From the NCBI GenBank assembly GCA_039720395.1, contig CM077832.1:23337607-23401606 (forward strand): a DNA stretch of 64,000 nucleotides, written 5' to 3'. The DNA comes from Liquidambar formosana. Taxonomy: Eukaryota; Streptophyta; Magnoliopsida; Saxifragales; Altingiaceae. This document shows, piece by piece, positions 12,640 through 25,759 of this stretch (position 1 is the stretch's first letter; every line of letters starts with the position of its first letter). The notes under the pieces are model-generated. The model saw nothing but the letters and a program-made list of their open reading frames with translations, was not told the origin of the DNA and did no database searches. Position numbers and translations under genes: made by a program.

Positions 12640-13312
12640 CTTATCTCTACCTAGTTATCCTTACCAAAGTGAGACATTGTGCTTGACTTCCTCCATACTA
12701 ATAGGTTAGCAAAGACAATTCCGATTATCCTCACATAAAACAAGCCCTGCAGCCAAAGAATCAGACTTAAAAAGAACCCTAGAGCAAATCTTAACTCCCA
12801 AAAACCTCTGAAAATAACCTACACACTCCCATCTAATTCTATACTCATCCGAAACCTTCTCACCATTCTCCAATATTAAACTCGAAATTTCTAGCTCTTC
12901 AATTTTACCATTGTTGTGAAAGAAACTTGAACAATTATCACCTAACTGGAACCATTTTATCTTTGGCTTTTGTTTAAAGAAAGAAACTCTCTTCAGTAAG
13001 AACTAACCTTGAATACTCAGCCACACAAAATTTTTCCTGTTGAACAGCTTGACATTCTCTGAACCAAGTTGAATTTCTTTCTGAATTGTATCCAACAAAC
13101 CTTTCCTCTCTTCAACTTTCTTAAAACTATCAACCGTACTCATTCCCATTTAACTCCTTTAGCTTTACCTTAAGAAGCTTAAACTTAGAAACCACTTTGA
13201 ACATTGGCCACCCCACAGCAGGACTATGATCAGAGAACCCAGGACAAAGAAATTCAGCTCCAGAAGCATTAAAGGATACACTCAATCCCCTACAATCCAT
13301 TGGTGGTTAGCC
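12640..13312 (-). pseudogene. LINE ORF2 fragment (end of endonuclease to before RT)
   Basis: Read on the minus strand from about 13,312 downward, a broken frame contains GFSDHSPAVG, the endonuclease-like SDHSP motif of plant L1-type LINEs, followed by the lysine/leucine-rich linker typical of the region before the reverse transcriptase. Further down it reaches a stretch resembling YFQRFLG..EEVKHNV, which matches the pre-RT segment of such ORF2 proteins. Several stops and frameshifts are present, and the fragment ends where the conserved APGPDG block would begin. It is an old, partial copy with no function. It lies between the MITE and the solo 3-kb LTR. Confidence 0.65.
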
Positions 13313-14567
13313 TAAATCTGTCCAATTTGCACATGACCCATATATAACCCTCTTGATTATTACTTCAAGAATATATATTTACAACCCTTAATATTTGAGG
13401 TCCATAAGCTCAAAATCAACCACACATCACCTAAACTCTAAGGCCATGTTTAAATGAAAACTCATTTAAAAACCATGGATTCCATTCCAAATAAAAGAAA
13501 ACTCACCCAGAAATGCACAAATCAATAAACTTCATGGAGACAAGCTAACATAAAACGGAATTAAGCATAAAAATACCAATCCATTAAAAGTTTAAATGGC
13601 TAAATTAATATAGTTTAAAAAAGATATAGGCAAACAATATCTAAACTTTTATGCAACGTTAATAGAGTAAGGTGGCTTAACCCAATAAATTAATGCATAA
13701 AATGTAATGTTATAATATATATATAGATAGATAGATAGAATATATATATATATATATATGAATACGATGGGAAACTTATATATATATGTATGAGATTTGA
13801 TCCATGGGTTTATCCATTGAATGAGCCTTTAAAGCTTAATGTTAGAGGGAAGCAAATGCAGAAATTGAAGAAATATGTGCTAGTTCAACTTGGACACTCT
13901 GTTATGAGTTATATTCTAGCACAGAAAAATGGAATCTATATGTTTAACTTGCATAATTCCTATCTTGTACAATTTGTAAGCGTTCAAAGATATCAGACTA
14001 CATAAAACGTATATCATGTTCATTTATTTGGTAAAAGAAAAAATAAAAGCACGAAAATTTTTGCAATCCACACATAGAAAAGAAGAGTTTATTAAAATAT
14101 TCTCTTATGGACATAGGTTGAGAGAGAGGTTTAAGGACACAATAAATATAATTCAATAAAATACTGCTTTTCTTAATCTTTAAAGCATTAAACATTTCGA
14201 AAACATTAAAATATTACCTCTCACCTGGAGAGAACATATTGTTTCAGTTGCTTTGGTTCTATCAGATAATGCATCAACAAGTTGGGCTTCCAAATTCTCT
14301 AATTGCTGAAAAAGAAAGCATACACAAGAGGGAAGCTAAGTCAAATAGTGAAACACAACAGCAGGAAAAAAAACAAAACAGCTCAGCTATTAAAGCTTGC
14401 CTTTTTTCTTCTGCAGCTTGTACTAACCCTCCCATGTCTTCCAACATCTAAGAAATAAGCAAGTTAACATACACATAAAAACAACATGTAAAGAGATCAC
14501 CTGATAACCCTTTTTTTAATTAAAAAATTAAGGCCTATAATCAGGATCGAATCCACACAAATATTGT
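13313..14567. other. No gene seen; contains AT/GATA microsatellite
   Basis: AT-rich. A simple-sequence tract of TA and GATA units occupies about 13,712-13,760. A stretch near 13,445 begins GGCCATGTTTAAATG and looks like one tip of a PIF/Tourist-type element, but I found no partner end. Confidence 0.5.
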
Positions 14568-17560
14568 TGTCACACCCCATTTTTGTCACCTTAGCTAGGA
14601 CATGTCATTTCATGTAGGATTTTGAGTCCTTTTTGAGTCTAGTCTTTTGCATTGAGTTTCTATGGCATTGAATATCATGTGTATGAATTTTGAAGTGATT
14701 TGGAGTTCATTTCGATAGTCAATAAGAACTTTTGCGACTTTAAGGGCATAATCGTCTTTTAAGCCGTATATTTTCCATTTGACTTTGGAATGGATCCCGA
14801 GTCATTCCATTGAGTTCATATGGTTATATAGAGTCCATATATAGGTTCAATTTCATGAATTAATGGTTTAAGATCAATTCGGCTCGTAATGGTTCGGGTT
14901 GGCTAAAAGACCCTTTCTTGGTTTGCTCAAATTGACTCATAAGACCGAATCAATTTTCTCTCATTTAACTTCAATTGGGTGTTATTTATGTCCTAAACAT
15001 GTTTAGAAAGATCAATTTTCGATTGGGAAAGCATTCGGTTCGACCTTGTGTACAAACCCAGCTTAGCGACGGTGAAGCACCATGGTTAACTACCTTTGTA
15101 AAACCTAACCATGCACCCATGGTTGAGGATTTTTGTACTAAAATGCCTAAAACACGGTCGTTTTGGCTTTTATTTCGTCAAAATCGGACTTAATTTGAAG
15201 ATTTTAGGACTTCTGAAGCAAGTAGAAGTCAAAACCGAAGCGAAAATAGGAGGGCCTCGGGTAACCGTCCGGGGCTGGACGGTCAGCCGTCCAAGCCCAG
15301 ACGGCTAACCGTCCAGGCCTAGTTGGTCACCCGAGGAATCCTTCTTTAACTCAAATTCTGACTCTTCTCTCCCTCTTTTGACGGTTTCCTCCGCCAAAAC
15401 AACTTGTCTGAGCTTAGGAGTGTGTAGGTTTGAGTTGTTTGAGCACCAAGAGAGTCTCTAATAGCCCTAGGATCATTATTTAGTGAATTAATCCTAGCCA
15501 TTGGTTTAGGGGGTCAGTTCTCTATATAAAGGACATGATATTCAGCACATAGGGAGAGGTGAATTGCACTTTACACTTAGAGAGAGAGGGAGCTACGAGT
15601 TTGGAGAGCTAGAAGGACTTCAAGAGGAGGCTCTTCAACCCTAAGCAAGCAAGGAAACAAGAGGATTGAAGACAAGGAAGAGTTTACAAGAGGTAAGCAT
15701 GTCCTTTCAATGCTGAACATGAATTTCTGCTTCTCCTTCTTCACTTTCTTCTTCTTCTTTTAAGATAGTTATAGTGCATGCAATTGTTCTTCTTATGAAT
15801 TGAATTCAATGTTTATGTGATGTTATATGAATGATTTTAGGATAGTTTATGGCTTTATATGCTTGATAATCCCTGGTTTACCAAGGATTTGATAGCCTTA
15901 TTCGTTCTATCTTCTTAAATCATGCATAGTTCACATGTTTAGGTTGCTGTGATTATTATCATGTGTTGATGTTCCTGTTAGTCAATATATGCTATATGAA
16001 TGATATTCATGATAATTTGAGCATGTCTTAGAGTCGTTTCATAGGTCCTAATGCATGGTTGTGAAATTAGGGTTTCGATAACCCTGAATTCACACAAGTT
16101 TTATACAGCATACTTAGCTTAGTTTTTTGGGTTGTTGCTCATCATAATCATTCTATATATGCTGCATATAGTTGAATCATGCTAGGTTTGCATTCATATA
16201 GTATATTTTATAGGGTTTTTGGAGATATTATCCTTTTTTAAGGATAATTATCCTTTTCGTTGAGTGAGGTTTTGTATGAGAGTCTTCTGTGATGTGTTTA
16301 AGCATGAAATCACTTCTATTATGTTCTAGGGTATATATTTTATGTAGGATATGTTGATTGCACCTCCCCATAACGACTTTTTACGTGAAATTATCTTAGG
16401 ATAGTTTCGCTTAAGAAAGTTCGCCGTAGGAAGGTCTATTTTCATATTTTACATGAAATATCATCTTTTTGATTAGAATGAGCTTTGTTATCATGTTTAT
16501 TGATGTTATTGGAGTCTCTTATGCTTGTTAGTGTGTCTTTGGTAGGTTTTTATGCGTGTTAGTCGAGTCATTGCATGTAGGATTGAGTTAGAGTCCTTAG
16601 TTATTCATTATTCTTGTTGTTTGCATGATTAATGGATGATTTTAGGCCTTGTCAAGGTTCTGTCCAGATTTGCATATTGCTTTCTTTGCATGATTGTGTG
16701 CACTTGTAAGGGTGTAAACAGGTACAATGCTTGTCCTATTGCAAATAGGGCTGCTATGGTCTGAAATGGCTAATGCTAGGAGCTTGTGCGCTCAGGTAAG
16801 TAGGGTTTGAAGATGCCCCAATTCACCTTTCTTTTTCTTTCTTTTCTCTTCTCCCTCCTAGGGTTACTTCTTAATACAAGCTTATAGTAATTATCAAAGG
16901 TTTCCTTCAATAATAAATTCTGGTTTTTATCAAAGTTTTCCTCTTGTGGAAGTTTTCAGTTTTGGATTAAATCAATGTATTTTCAAATAAGGAAACCTAG
17001 GGTTTTTACCATAGGTTTGTATTAGGTTGTAACCCTATTCTTTTCGAACTACGTGGACTTTGATCCATGTATTTCGCTGCATGGTACGTAGGCGCTCTTC
17101 ATGAGGTTCAAGTCCGTTCTAGGATCCAAGTATCCTAGGCTTTTCTTTTCTTTTCTTTTTTTCTTCTGTTTTGTTTTATTTGAGTGATTGTGCATGAGAT
17201 GATTGGATGAAATATATGATATGCATACTGCCTTGTGATGATATATGATGATATTTGAGTGGAAAAGATCTTAAGTTAGCCCAATTGAATTAAGAGACCA
17301 ACTCGAGCGATGTGGGCGCCTATGGGCTTTGCCTAGAACCTTCCCACGTCGTAACTTAGCCCTCGAATCCAATTTTTTGGTTTCAAAGACTTTGCTTTTC
17401 CTTTAATGGAGTCATGTGGTTTTGGAAATAAAACATTTTTGTGGTTTTCCTCTTTTCCCTAAAAAATGAGGTGGCGACTCCCTTTTTGTTTGTTGTCTTT
17501 CATACCTATTATCATTTTTGCCAAACCCTTGTGGGCTCCGCGCTTTTTCGTGGGTTCACA
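14568..17560 (+). mobile_element. Solo long LTR (family G), 2993 bp, TSD ATTGT
   Basis: It begins TGTCACACCCC and ends GGGTTCACA, flanked by the perfect 5-bp repeat ATTGT (14563-14567 and 17561-17565). No internal sequence is attached. It is related to the partial LTR at 1-2765 and, more distantly, to the LTR beginning at 63134, with which it shares a block around AATAAGAACTTTTGC. Orientation is inferred from the TATA box and the R/U5-like block near 17,045-17,110. Superfamily is inferred as gypsy. Confidence 0.9.
15523..15530 (+). promoter_or_regulatory. LTR TATA box
   Basis: TATATAAA about 955 bases into the LTR, followed about 160 bases later by a strong splice-donor-like AGGTAAGC (15,691-15,698). 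Motif prediction. Confidence 0.45.
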
Positions 17561-17761
17561 ATTGTATATCAGTAGTAAAGCTTAAACATAAATTAAAAAA
17601 TTATACAATTTTGATAGTATCTACCTCTATATATTAAAAATTAAACTACATAATGGTCAACATAACAATGCTTGTATATTCCCAAGCTCCCATGTATCCA
17701 AAAAACCCAAAAACACATTTACATGTTCAAAACAAACTAAACTACATAATGGTCAACTACA

Positions 17762-17908
17762 TCACATAGGAGCACTAGAAGGACCATCATTGTCATCCCA
17801 TGGTTTCTTGCTTTGGTGGTGGAGGGCGGTATCCCTTGGGAAATACCAGTGCGAAAGTAGTCTGATATGGCCTCGCATGTGACGCAGGGGCCCGTGGGGC
17901 CGCATAGG
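17762..17908 (-). pseudogene. Probable 3' end of the Transposase_32-like gene, separated by the copia insertion
   Basis: On the minus strand an open frame ends at a TGA at 17762-17764 with an acidic, serine/proline tail (PWDDNDGPSSAPM). It can continue the frame of the gene interrupted at 25.76 kb: the last residues before the copia LTR there are MDAI and the first here can be read as MRPHG. Both flanks carry a similar ATAG(G)C. No other gene is visible in this stretch. The assignment to the same gene is inference from frame and position; an empty allele would settle it. Confidence 0.4.
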
Positions 17909-17911
17909 CTA

Positions 17912-18900
17912 GTGGAATTGCCACTCTATGTGTTTGGACTTTTGATGAGACCGTGATTCCTATACTTGAGCTATAGACCCATTGTTGTCACAAAACAAGG
18001 TGTGGGCAACTCAATAGAAGGAACAACTCTAAGTTCTAAATGAACTTATAGATCCAAACAGTCTCCTAGACAATGCGACAATTAATTCACCCTTAATAAT
18101 GGAATCCACTGTATCTTTCATACAGTTCTTCCATTAAATATTTCACCAACCAAAGTGAATATAAAATATATCCCATATAGATTATATCTAAATCCATATA
18201 CCCATCTACTATGAGTTTACAATTTCCATATACAATCCAATATTCCAAATTTGAATTGACTGATAACTATTTGTAATAATTACAATATAATAGATATCAA
18301 GTTCAATACATAGTGTAGAATAAGGCTTCTTAACACTTTAAGAACCTTACTTGTGTTATCCTAGGGCACATACCCTTGAATAATGAATTCTTATCTGAAG
18401 TAAATCAGACCTCCCTTAGAATTCTCCATGTTGAACTCCTTTAACATTTCAACTATGTTTAATGACTTGGAGATACTTAGCAATCTATATGATCTATCTC
18501 TATAGATCTTGTTGGATGCTTCTACCAAATCTTTCATGAAGAAGTTTTTCTCAAAAACTAAAACTTCACATTAGATAACATTTATATATCATTCATAATG
18601 ATTAGGATGTCATCTTATTGATAGGATAAAGAAAAACGATCGCACTCCCACTAACCTTTTATACACTCATGGTCCATCTATACAATGAGAGAAATCAAAC
18701 AATTTGATTATTTCAACTTTATAGATGTTCTAATTATGAGAACCTTGTAGTCTATTAATAGACTTCTATAACTTACACACTCTTATGGTTTTTCACCATT
18801 TGATATAACATCTTTATATCCTTTTTGACATATCTTATATTCAAAATGTGTGTTTATAGATAACAAGATCCAAATGGATTTCAGCATAACTATTATCAAA
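17912..18900 (-). pseudogene. Decayed copia reverse transcriptase and RNase H (element 2)
   Basis: Read on the minus strand, fragments in different frames correspond to the C-terminal half of a Ty1/copia polyprotein. An IYRDR-like segment and a NMENSK-like segment follow the RT active-site area (about 18,600), and a CDNNGS..SHQKSK-like RNase H end lies at about 17,930-17,990. The same remnants are clearer in the complete copy. Stops and frameshifts occur throughout, so no protein can be made. Confidence 0.65.
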
Positions 18901-21900
18901 CAAGTTTCTTTATAGACAACTTTTTGCCTATGTTGAAAACATTCTTAAATAGCCAAGCCTTTTAGGTCTCTACCTATCCATATTGGATTTAATGACTCTT
19001 AGTCATTTCTCGAGTTGATGTGAAACATCGTCTAGTCATAATCAATAGGATTATCTTGGTGATCTTTATCACCAAAGAACAATTCTTTCACATTCTAATG
19101 GAGATACAATATCTCTCTTATGTTAAAGAAATATCCAATTTGATCTATGAAAAGAATGTGGTGTAATTAAAGGTTTTGCCTCAACAGAGACAAAGGTTGG
19201 ATCTTTGTTCGTTTGTGGCTTTATAGACAATTCTATAAATTCTATCTACTTTTGCATTTTTCTTGAATGAACTCTTTCTCAAGAAAATCTAGCAAACATC
19301 CTAATGGACAACTTTTGTTCATTAGGGTAATTCATAGAAATACTATCCCAACCACTTTTGGGATATACCACAATTCAACACTTACTTGACCTTATTTCCA
19401 GATTGTCTACATTATGTTTCTAGACATACGTAGCACAAGCCCAAGCCTTAACTTCTTTAAATTGGGTTTCTTCCCATATCATATCTGATATAATTGGGAC
19501 GAAACTAGAGTGAACCCTAAATTATCAATATGTAGCAATTTTAAAGTATATCCTAGATGGATACATTAGTAAAACTCATCATGGATCAAACCATATCTTA
19601 ATAGGGTTCAATTCGTTCTCTTAGATTCACCATTGAGCTATTGTATTCTAAAATGAGTCTACTGTAATTGAATGCATGCTCTACATGACTATATACATCA
19701 CAATGTATTAGTCAAATTATAAATGTAACTCTTTTACTTCACCAAGTAAAAGATGGGTTTGGTCATCTCATAACCAAATCATAATCGTTACATTTAAATG
19801 AGAGTCTCTACATCTCTTGTATTCTCAGAATACGTTGCATTCGCTCTAATTAGTCATTTAAATTCAGAAATCAAATTTCTAGAATGTCTTAAATGACCTA
19901 GTTAAGAAATAAGTTCCCAAAATTAATCTAGCAACTCTTGCTCTATTAAAATTTTTAAAGGTAACTTATTATCTACTTAACTTTCTGCTTCCATTTAGAT
20001 TACACTATAATCCAAAAACCAAGAAGCAGAACTAACCAACAATTTAGTTTAGAGCATGAACCAAAACTTCAAAAGTTTGGTTCTTCTAGGAAGACTGATA
20101 CTTTATCAATTTCCCTTTACAATACCTTATGTTTACTACAAAATAATTATATTTCTTTGTCTTTGACTTTTCAAGACTTGCTTTCCTCTATGCTTCCATT
20201 TTAAATCACATCTAGCTTCTCAAGCTATTCTATGTGATTAATCATTTTTCAAAATAATGATTATTAATAAAAAACTTTTATTACATCCTAGTCCAGAAGA
20301 AGTCCTTTATAAGTACTATACTTTATAGTATTATTTTACTCACCATACAACCTTTATATGTGATGTAGGACATCAAAGGCATTTGCATTGACTAATTTTG
20401 CTTCTGAAGTTCATTAGTCATCAATACTATCATATAGCATGGCAACAAGATGCCAATTGTGCATAGTGTCTTTTTCTTCTTAGGATGTTTTATGGAGGGC
20501 CTTTAAGAAAAGGCCTAATAGCATATGAACAATCTTTTGAAATTGAGAACAATTCTCAATTTCCTAAGTCAATCAAAGAAATCGGGTTTAGTCAAACTAT
20601 CAATATCCTATATATTAGGAAATAGGGGTTTTGAGGTGAGTAATTAGGTAATCTACATAAACAGAGAATTAGATTTCATTTTTATCCATAATGATTGGGT
20701 CTTTAATCATATAGTATCTCCCACTATTTTATCAAATTCCATACACCCTCTAATGGAATTCGGGAATCTCATTCCTAATGGGGATTGGGGTCCCACTGTG
20801 ACCTAGAAGCCTCACATGTTAGTTTCTTGGCTTCTAACCCACAATAAGAAGACAACTCTTTGTCTATTGCTTCATAAGCAAGTTCCAATCGTTTTGCCTC
20901 TAGGGAACATACACCTCACATGTTAGTTTCTTGGAATACTTCCCTAGTTAAGTTAAACCCATCATTTACACAGGTATGTTTCGCCAAATATATACCTCAC
21001 ATGTTAGTTTCTTGGTATATACCAGTTTAGGCACCCCATGATATCTCATATGTGATAGTTTCAAGTAATGTCTTTAACATGGGTAGCTCCTACATGTCTG
21101 CAGCCAGGTACCCACATTAAGGGACGTTAGATGATCCTATAATGATGGAAGGCAATGAAGAATTCATTCCCTATGATTTCTTCATTTTCAACTTAATATT
21201 AAAATAAGAGGGGTTTTAAAGGGTCTCATCAAATTAACATGCATCCTATGTATCAAATTTAAACATATAAATTATGCTATTTATAATCATACATCTCATG
21301 CTATTATAAATCATACATCGCATGCTATTATATATCAACATATATAAAGTACCATATTTTGATATTAGTCCCTAAGTGAATAGGTAACATATACCAAACT
21401 ATGGTATTGGAGCTAATACAATTATCTCATAAATTAAAGCTCCCACTATAATGATTATGGACTTTAAGGAGATTCAATCCAAGCCAATAGATTGAATCCA
21501 AGGTCTATTGTAGGTGTAGGTGATCGTAAAACATTCAATGGAAACATGCATGCATTCTTGAAAGTCTTCTCTAAGCTTTCAAGTCCTCCAATTCCTCCAT
21601 GAGCTTGATGGTCTCCACCATTGGCTTGTTGGGCTCCATCATACTCCTTTGGGTCCACCATGCTCCTTAGTGCGCTCTCGATTACATAACATTTACATAA
21701 TATATAGAAAGGGATACATAAGAGGAATGTGGGGTACATAAGAGAATGATAGAGAGACAGGGAAGGTGGCATGCAAGCCCCAAATAATAAATTACATCAC
21801 CATAATAAAATTACAACTCTTGAAAAATTATTACAACCCATTCATAAGACGGCCAATCACAATTGGTTTAAGGGGTATAGTCCATAATCATCATCCAAAC

Positions 21901-22309
21901 ACATACATACAATCTCATTGCATAATGTAAAGAAAAACTGTAAGCATTAAAACATATGGGCATTATGGTAATTCTCTTGAATGATTTACATTAATCTCAT
22001 TAATGCATCCTAATCTTATTAGGTTTTAACAAAATATCCAGAATTAAATAAAGTCTTAACATTTAAGACATTTAGTTTCAATTAATCAAATTAATAGAAA
22101 CATATAAAGTTTCCTAAAATAACTCTAATATCCAATATTAGGGTTTCCTTATTTAAACAAAACAATTTCATTTAATTAAGAATTTCTAGATTTTAATTTA
22201 ATCCCCAATTGTATTTCAAACCATTTAAAACATTATAAAATTGATCAATATTAATTAAATAATTAACATGGGAATTAAATAAAATCAATTAAATGATGAA
22301 TTAGTGTAT

Positions 22310-22665
22310 TAGGGTTTCCTAAAACCCTAAACCCTAAATGCATAACCCTAAACCCTAAATGCAAGCCCTAATCATTAAATGCCTTATGATTGGTCATTTA
22401 ATGACCAATCATTAAAACCCTAGGTTCATACGGTATTTAATAAAAGGGATTAGGGTTTAATTAATGTCAAATAGGGTATTTATTACCCTTAATTAATTAC
22501 ACTAATTAGGGTTATCAAAACCCTAACCCTAGACATCATTAATGGTATTAATTATGCCCTAACAATTAATAACCATGATTGGTCATTTAATGACCAATCA
22601 TTAACTCTTAATTAAGGTAATTAATATTCCAATTAGGGTTTAATTAATGCCATAATGAAATTAGG
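22310..22665. repeat. Two tandem telomere-box/CCAAT-palindrome units (element 2)
   Basis: Units start at about 22,310 and 22,502, each with ATTAGGGTT, AAACCCTA motifs and a palindrome around GATTGGTCATTTAATGACCAATC (about 22,387 and 22,577). Element 1 has three such units. Confidence 0.8.
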
Positions 22666-24091
22666 GTTTCATCATTAACTCAAAATTAGGGTTTCATCCT
22701 TAACCCTATGCAGCCGTCACTACCAAGGGGCTGCCTGAGCTTGGCTAGGCTGCCATGGCCACCAACGGCTGTGGGAGGCCATGGCCAACCAAGGGAGAGG
22801 ACTACAGGGGTGTGGGACAAGCCCTTGGACACGTGAGAAAAGGTGGAAGTGGCTGCCATCATCAAGAACAATTAGGGTTTCCAAAACCCATTGCTGGAGC
22901 CATTGTTGCAGACCTTCAAGGTCACAATAGCTTCTAAAACCTTATCAATTCGACTCCTCCATTGAAACCAGCTTTTGTATCATGTCCCTACATGAAATAC
23001 TAAGCTAATAGAAGAGGTTTGGATGATCAAATCATCACCAATTGTTCTAAACAATTAAAACAACAGTAGGCTGCCCAGAAATTTACAGCATACTGTCCAT
23101 TGTCAGAAATTAATTTAAAACCCAGCAAGATGAATGAATTAGGCTACCAAACGAATTTTCCCAGTATCCTACATGTCTTAGGAAACTAATGCAATTGGTT
23201 TCATGAAATTTGGAGTTCCCTAACTCAAGTTCTAATCAAAACTCCATTGATGACTTTTCTGCAGAAAAATTCTGCTATGCTGTTCATGAAAAATTTTCAA
23301 ACTTTTTGAATCTTTTTCCATCAAAACCTTTTTGAAACTTAAAGAAAATCATATACACATGATATATAATGATCCTACAATGATCTTCCATCATAAATAC
23401 AGCAGCTTTAATTAGAATTAATTGCAAGAACCTTAGGGTTCTAAAACCCAGATTCAGCCTCCATGGTGTTCTTCTCCTTCTTCCTTCTGTTCTAGCATCT
23501 TAATCCAATTATGATGCATCTAAATGCTTGGGAACCTTTCCCTACCATGTCTAGAACATAACCCAAGTGGTGGCAACCATTTCCATGCCTTTGATCTCCA
23601 TCAATAACTCAAAGTTGTGGCTATTGCATCATTCCCGAGCAAAACTGTCTTTCCAAACAGCCTGTAGTAAAAAATTCATAACTTTTACTACAGAACTCGG
23701 ATTGACGCACCGTTTGTTGGGTTGGAAAGCTTATTCGAAGAGCTTTCTAACCATATATAGCGCGAAAATTTTGGAGAAGAACTCTGATTTCGGCATGCAA
23801 AACAAGATGACGGTTTTTCATGGCTACCATGAAAACTGTTCATAACAGTTTTATAAAACCCTAGTTTCCTTATTCTTCTTCTCCAAACTCAAACCCTATG
23901 CAACCTATTGCATCCATGGCTACACTTAACCATCAATTAGAAGAGGAGTAGAAGAGAATTGACCTAGGGTTCCAAACCCTAGGTTCAGCCATGGAGGAAA
24001 ACCAATTATGCAGAAAAATTTTCCAGATTTTTGAATCATTCAACTACACCATAATTACCAGCCCATATGTATTTTGTATTATGCATAATCA

Positions 24092-24105
24092 TGGCTCTGA
24101 TACCA
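24092..24105 (-). promoter_or_regulatory. Primer-binding site, initiator tRNA-Met type (element 2)
   Basis: TGGTATCAGAGCCA on the minus strand, one base from the LTR boundary at 24,107. Confidence 0.9.
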
Positions 24106-24106
24106 C

Positions 24107-25759
24107 TGTTGGGAATCGAACAAGAGGGAAAAATAGAAGTGCGGAATATAAAAATTTTTCCTACGATTCCCAATCCCATGAATCTAACTATGCATAACAC
24201 AAAATCAAACCCTAACTACAAAGAGGGTTAGAACACTTACAGAATTTTTGTCTTCTCCTTTTTGCTCCAAGCTTTGATTCCGGACAGCGGTGAAAGAGCA
24301 GCCCAAGTGTGCTACCTCCAACGGTATCCACACCTAGCTAGAACTTCAAGTCCTTTCCTTCTTTCCCATGTTGTTGCTAGAGTAGGAGAAGAGAGGAGAG
24401 AGAGAGAGGGAGGCTGGAAATTCTGGCCAGCCCTTGGTTTCTTCTAAAAGTGATGATGTCACACATCATAGTGTGACTTAAATAGTCCACACTAAAGGGG
24501 CCGGCCCTAGGGGGGAAACCCTTTTAGGGTTTTATGCAATTTCCCTAAATTGCACAATAACTCCTATTGTTTATATCAAATACAAACATGGCCTCAAAGA
24601 ACTATTCTTTATGCACTCATACCCTTTCTCTCATAGACTTAAAAGCTCATCTTGCATGATCAGTGTGTGACCCATTGGGTTCACATCATCAAGTAGTAGG
24701 AATAGCACAAGGTGTGCACAATGGAACTCTTTCCATTCAGGGTCTAATTGGAACTCCTTCCAATTCCCTAATTGATTATAACTCACTTATATCAATTAGG
24801 GCTTCTACTAACCATGAATAACACCTAGCATATGGTTCATGGTATTGTCCTTAATGAGGTGAATAAGTATCTAACAAAGAACCCTTCTGTTATAGTTTAT
24901 AGGTTACAATTGCATCCTTCCTTCAACACAATGTCTCCAATTAAACTAATAGGACATGGAAGTCTATCAAGTCCCTAGTTTAATTACTTTATACTCAATC
25001 ATGAATATCAACTCATTGATGAACTCATGAAACTCTTTTCATATTCATCCTACCATGGCCATGGATTTAATGAGTTATATTATGAATGCTATATGAGACA
25101 TTCTCTCTCTTTTTCCTGAGAGTGATGGATCCCTTGTTGATCACTCACATGCCTTCATACACATAGCAGTAGGGCCAATGAACACCTTTGCAGACCCCTG
25201 AATAGGATCTGCACTTAGTGTTATCAAACTTCTAAAGCTACATGCATAAGGCAACTATGGTGTCTCAGGTCTAAGGATTACTTGTACCACTATAACAATG
25301 AGAAACTGATTGACAGGCAGGATAAAACTCCATTAAGTTTATCTCATATCTTTGGTCACATTCAGTGTACCTATTCTCGCAATAGGCACCCACTTGTTGG
25401 TTGTAGTGTCTCCACACAAATAGCTTGAGAATTGCTATCCTCCTATAGAGTCAACCTAACAAGTGCTAGTCCTATGGTTCATTACTGTCCATCATAGTGA
25501 ACCTTCAACTAGGAATGCTTTAGGAGTTTAGTACAGAGATATATCTATAGTCTCAAAATTACAACTCTTTGTAATTTCATATTCTCAACTCTAACTCCAT
25601 GGACATATTATGTAAATATAAATGATGCATATAAACATAATAGAATAAGCCCTTTTATTAAATCAATAATAAATGTGACATACATAAATGAAATCAAATG
25701 ATTGTTCCTAATCCCTAAACAATCATCTCTATGATTGGCTCTAGGGCATAATCCCAACA
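24107..25759 (-). mobile_element. Copia-family element 2: 5' LTR (subfamily B)
   Basis: A 1653-bp LTR with TGTTGGGAATC..ATCCCAACA ends, adjoining the PBS on its left. On its right it breaks into the Transposase_32-like gene, whose frame runs 15 bases into the LTR and stops at an LTR-derived TAG. The right-hand target base run is ATAGC. The matching repeat on the far side is not intact because the element's 3' end is deleted. Confidence 0.93.

Larger units (their letters stand above)
17912..24106 (-). mobile_element. Copia-family element 2: internal region, 3' end missing
   Basis: It is collinear with the internal region of the complete copy (49,655-55,865) with few differences over more than 6 kb, but begins abruptly at 17,912, so the 3' LTR and about 180 bp of internal sequence are lost. 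Order on the minus strand is: PBS, leader of over 2 kb with telomere-box units, a non-coding middle, then decayed RT and RNase H. There is no open reading frame over about 100 codons in sense. Shared indels and stops with the other copy show that the decay predates their separation. Confidence 0.9.

Noticed and set aside
21464..21772. Sense-strand ORF MPPSLSLYHSLMYPTF in copia elements 2 and 3
   Set aside because: It is 102 codons in one copy and 62 in the other, with no gag-like features, so it is not supported as a gene.
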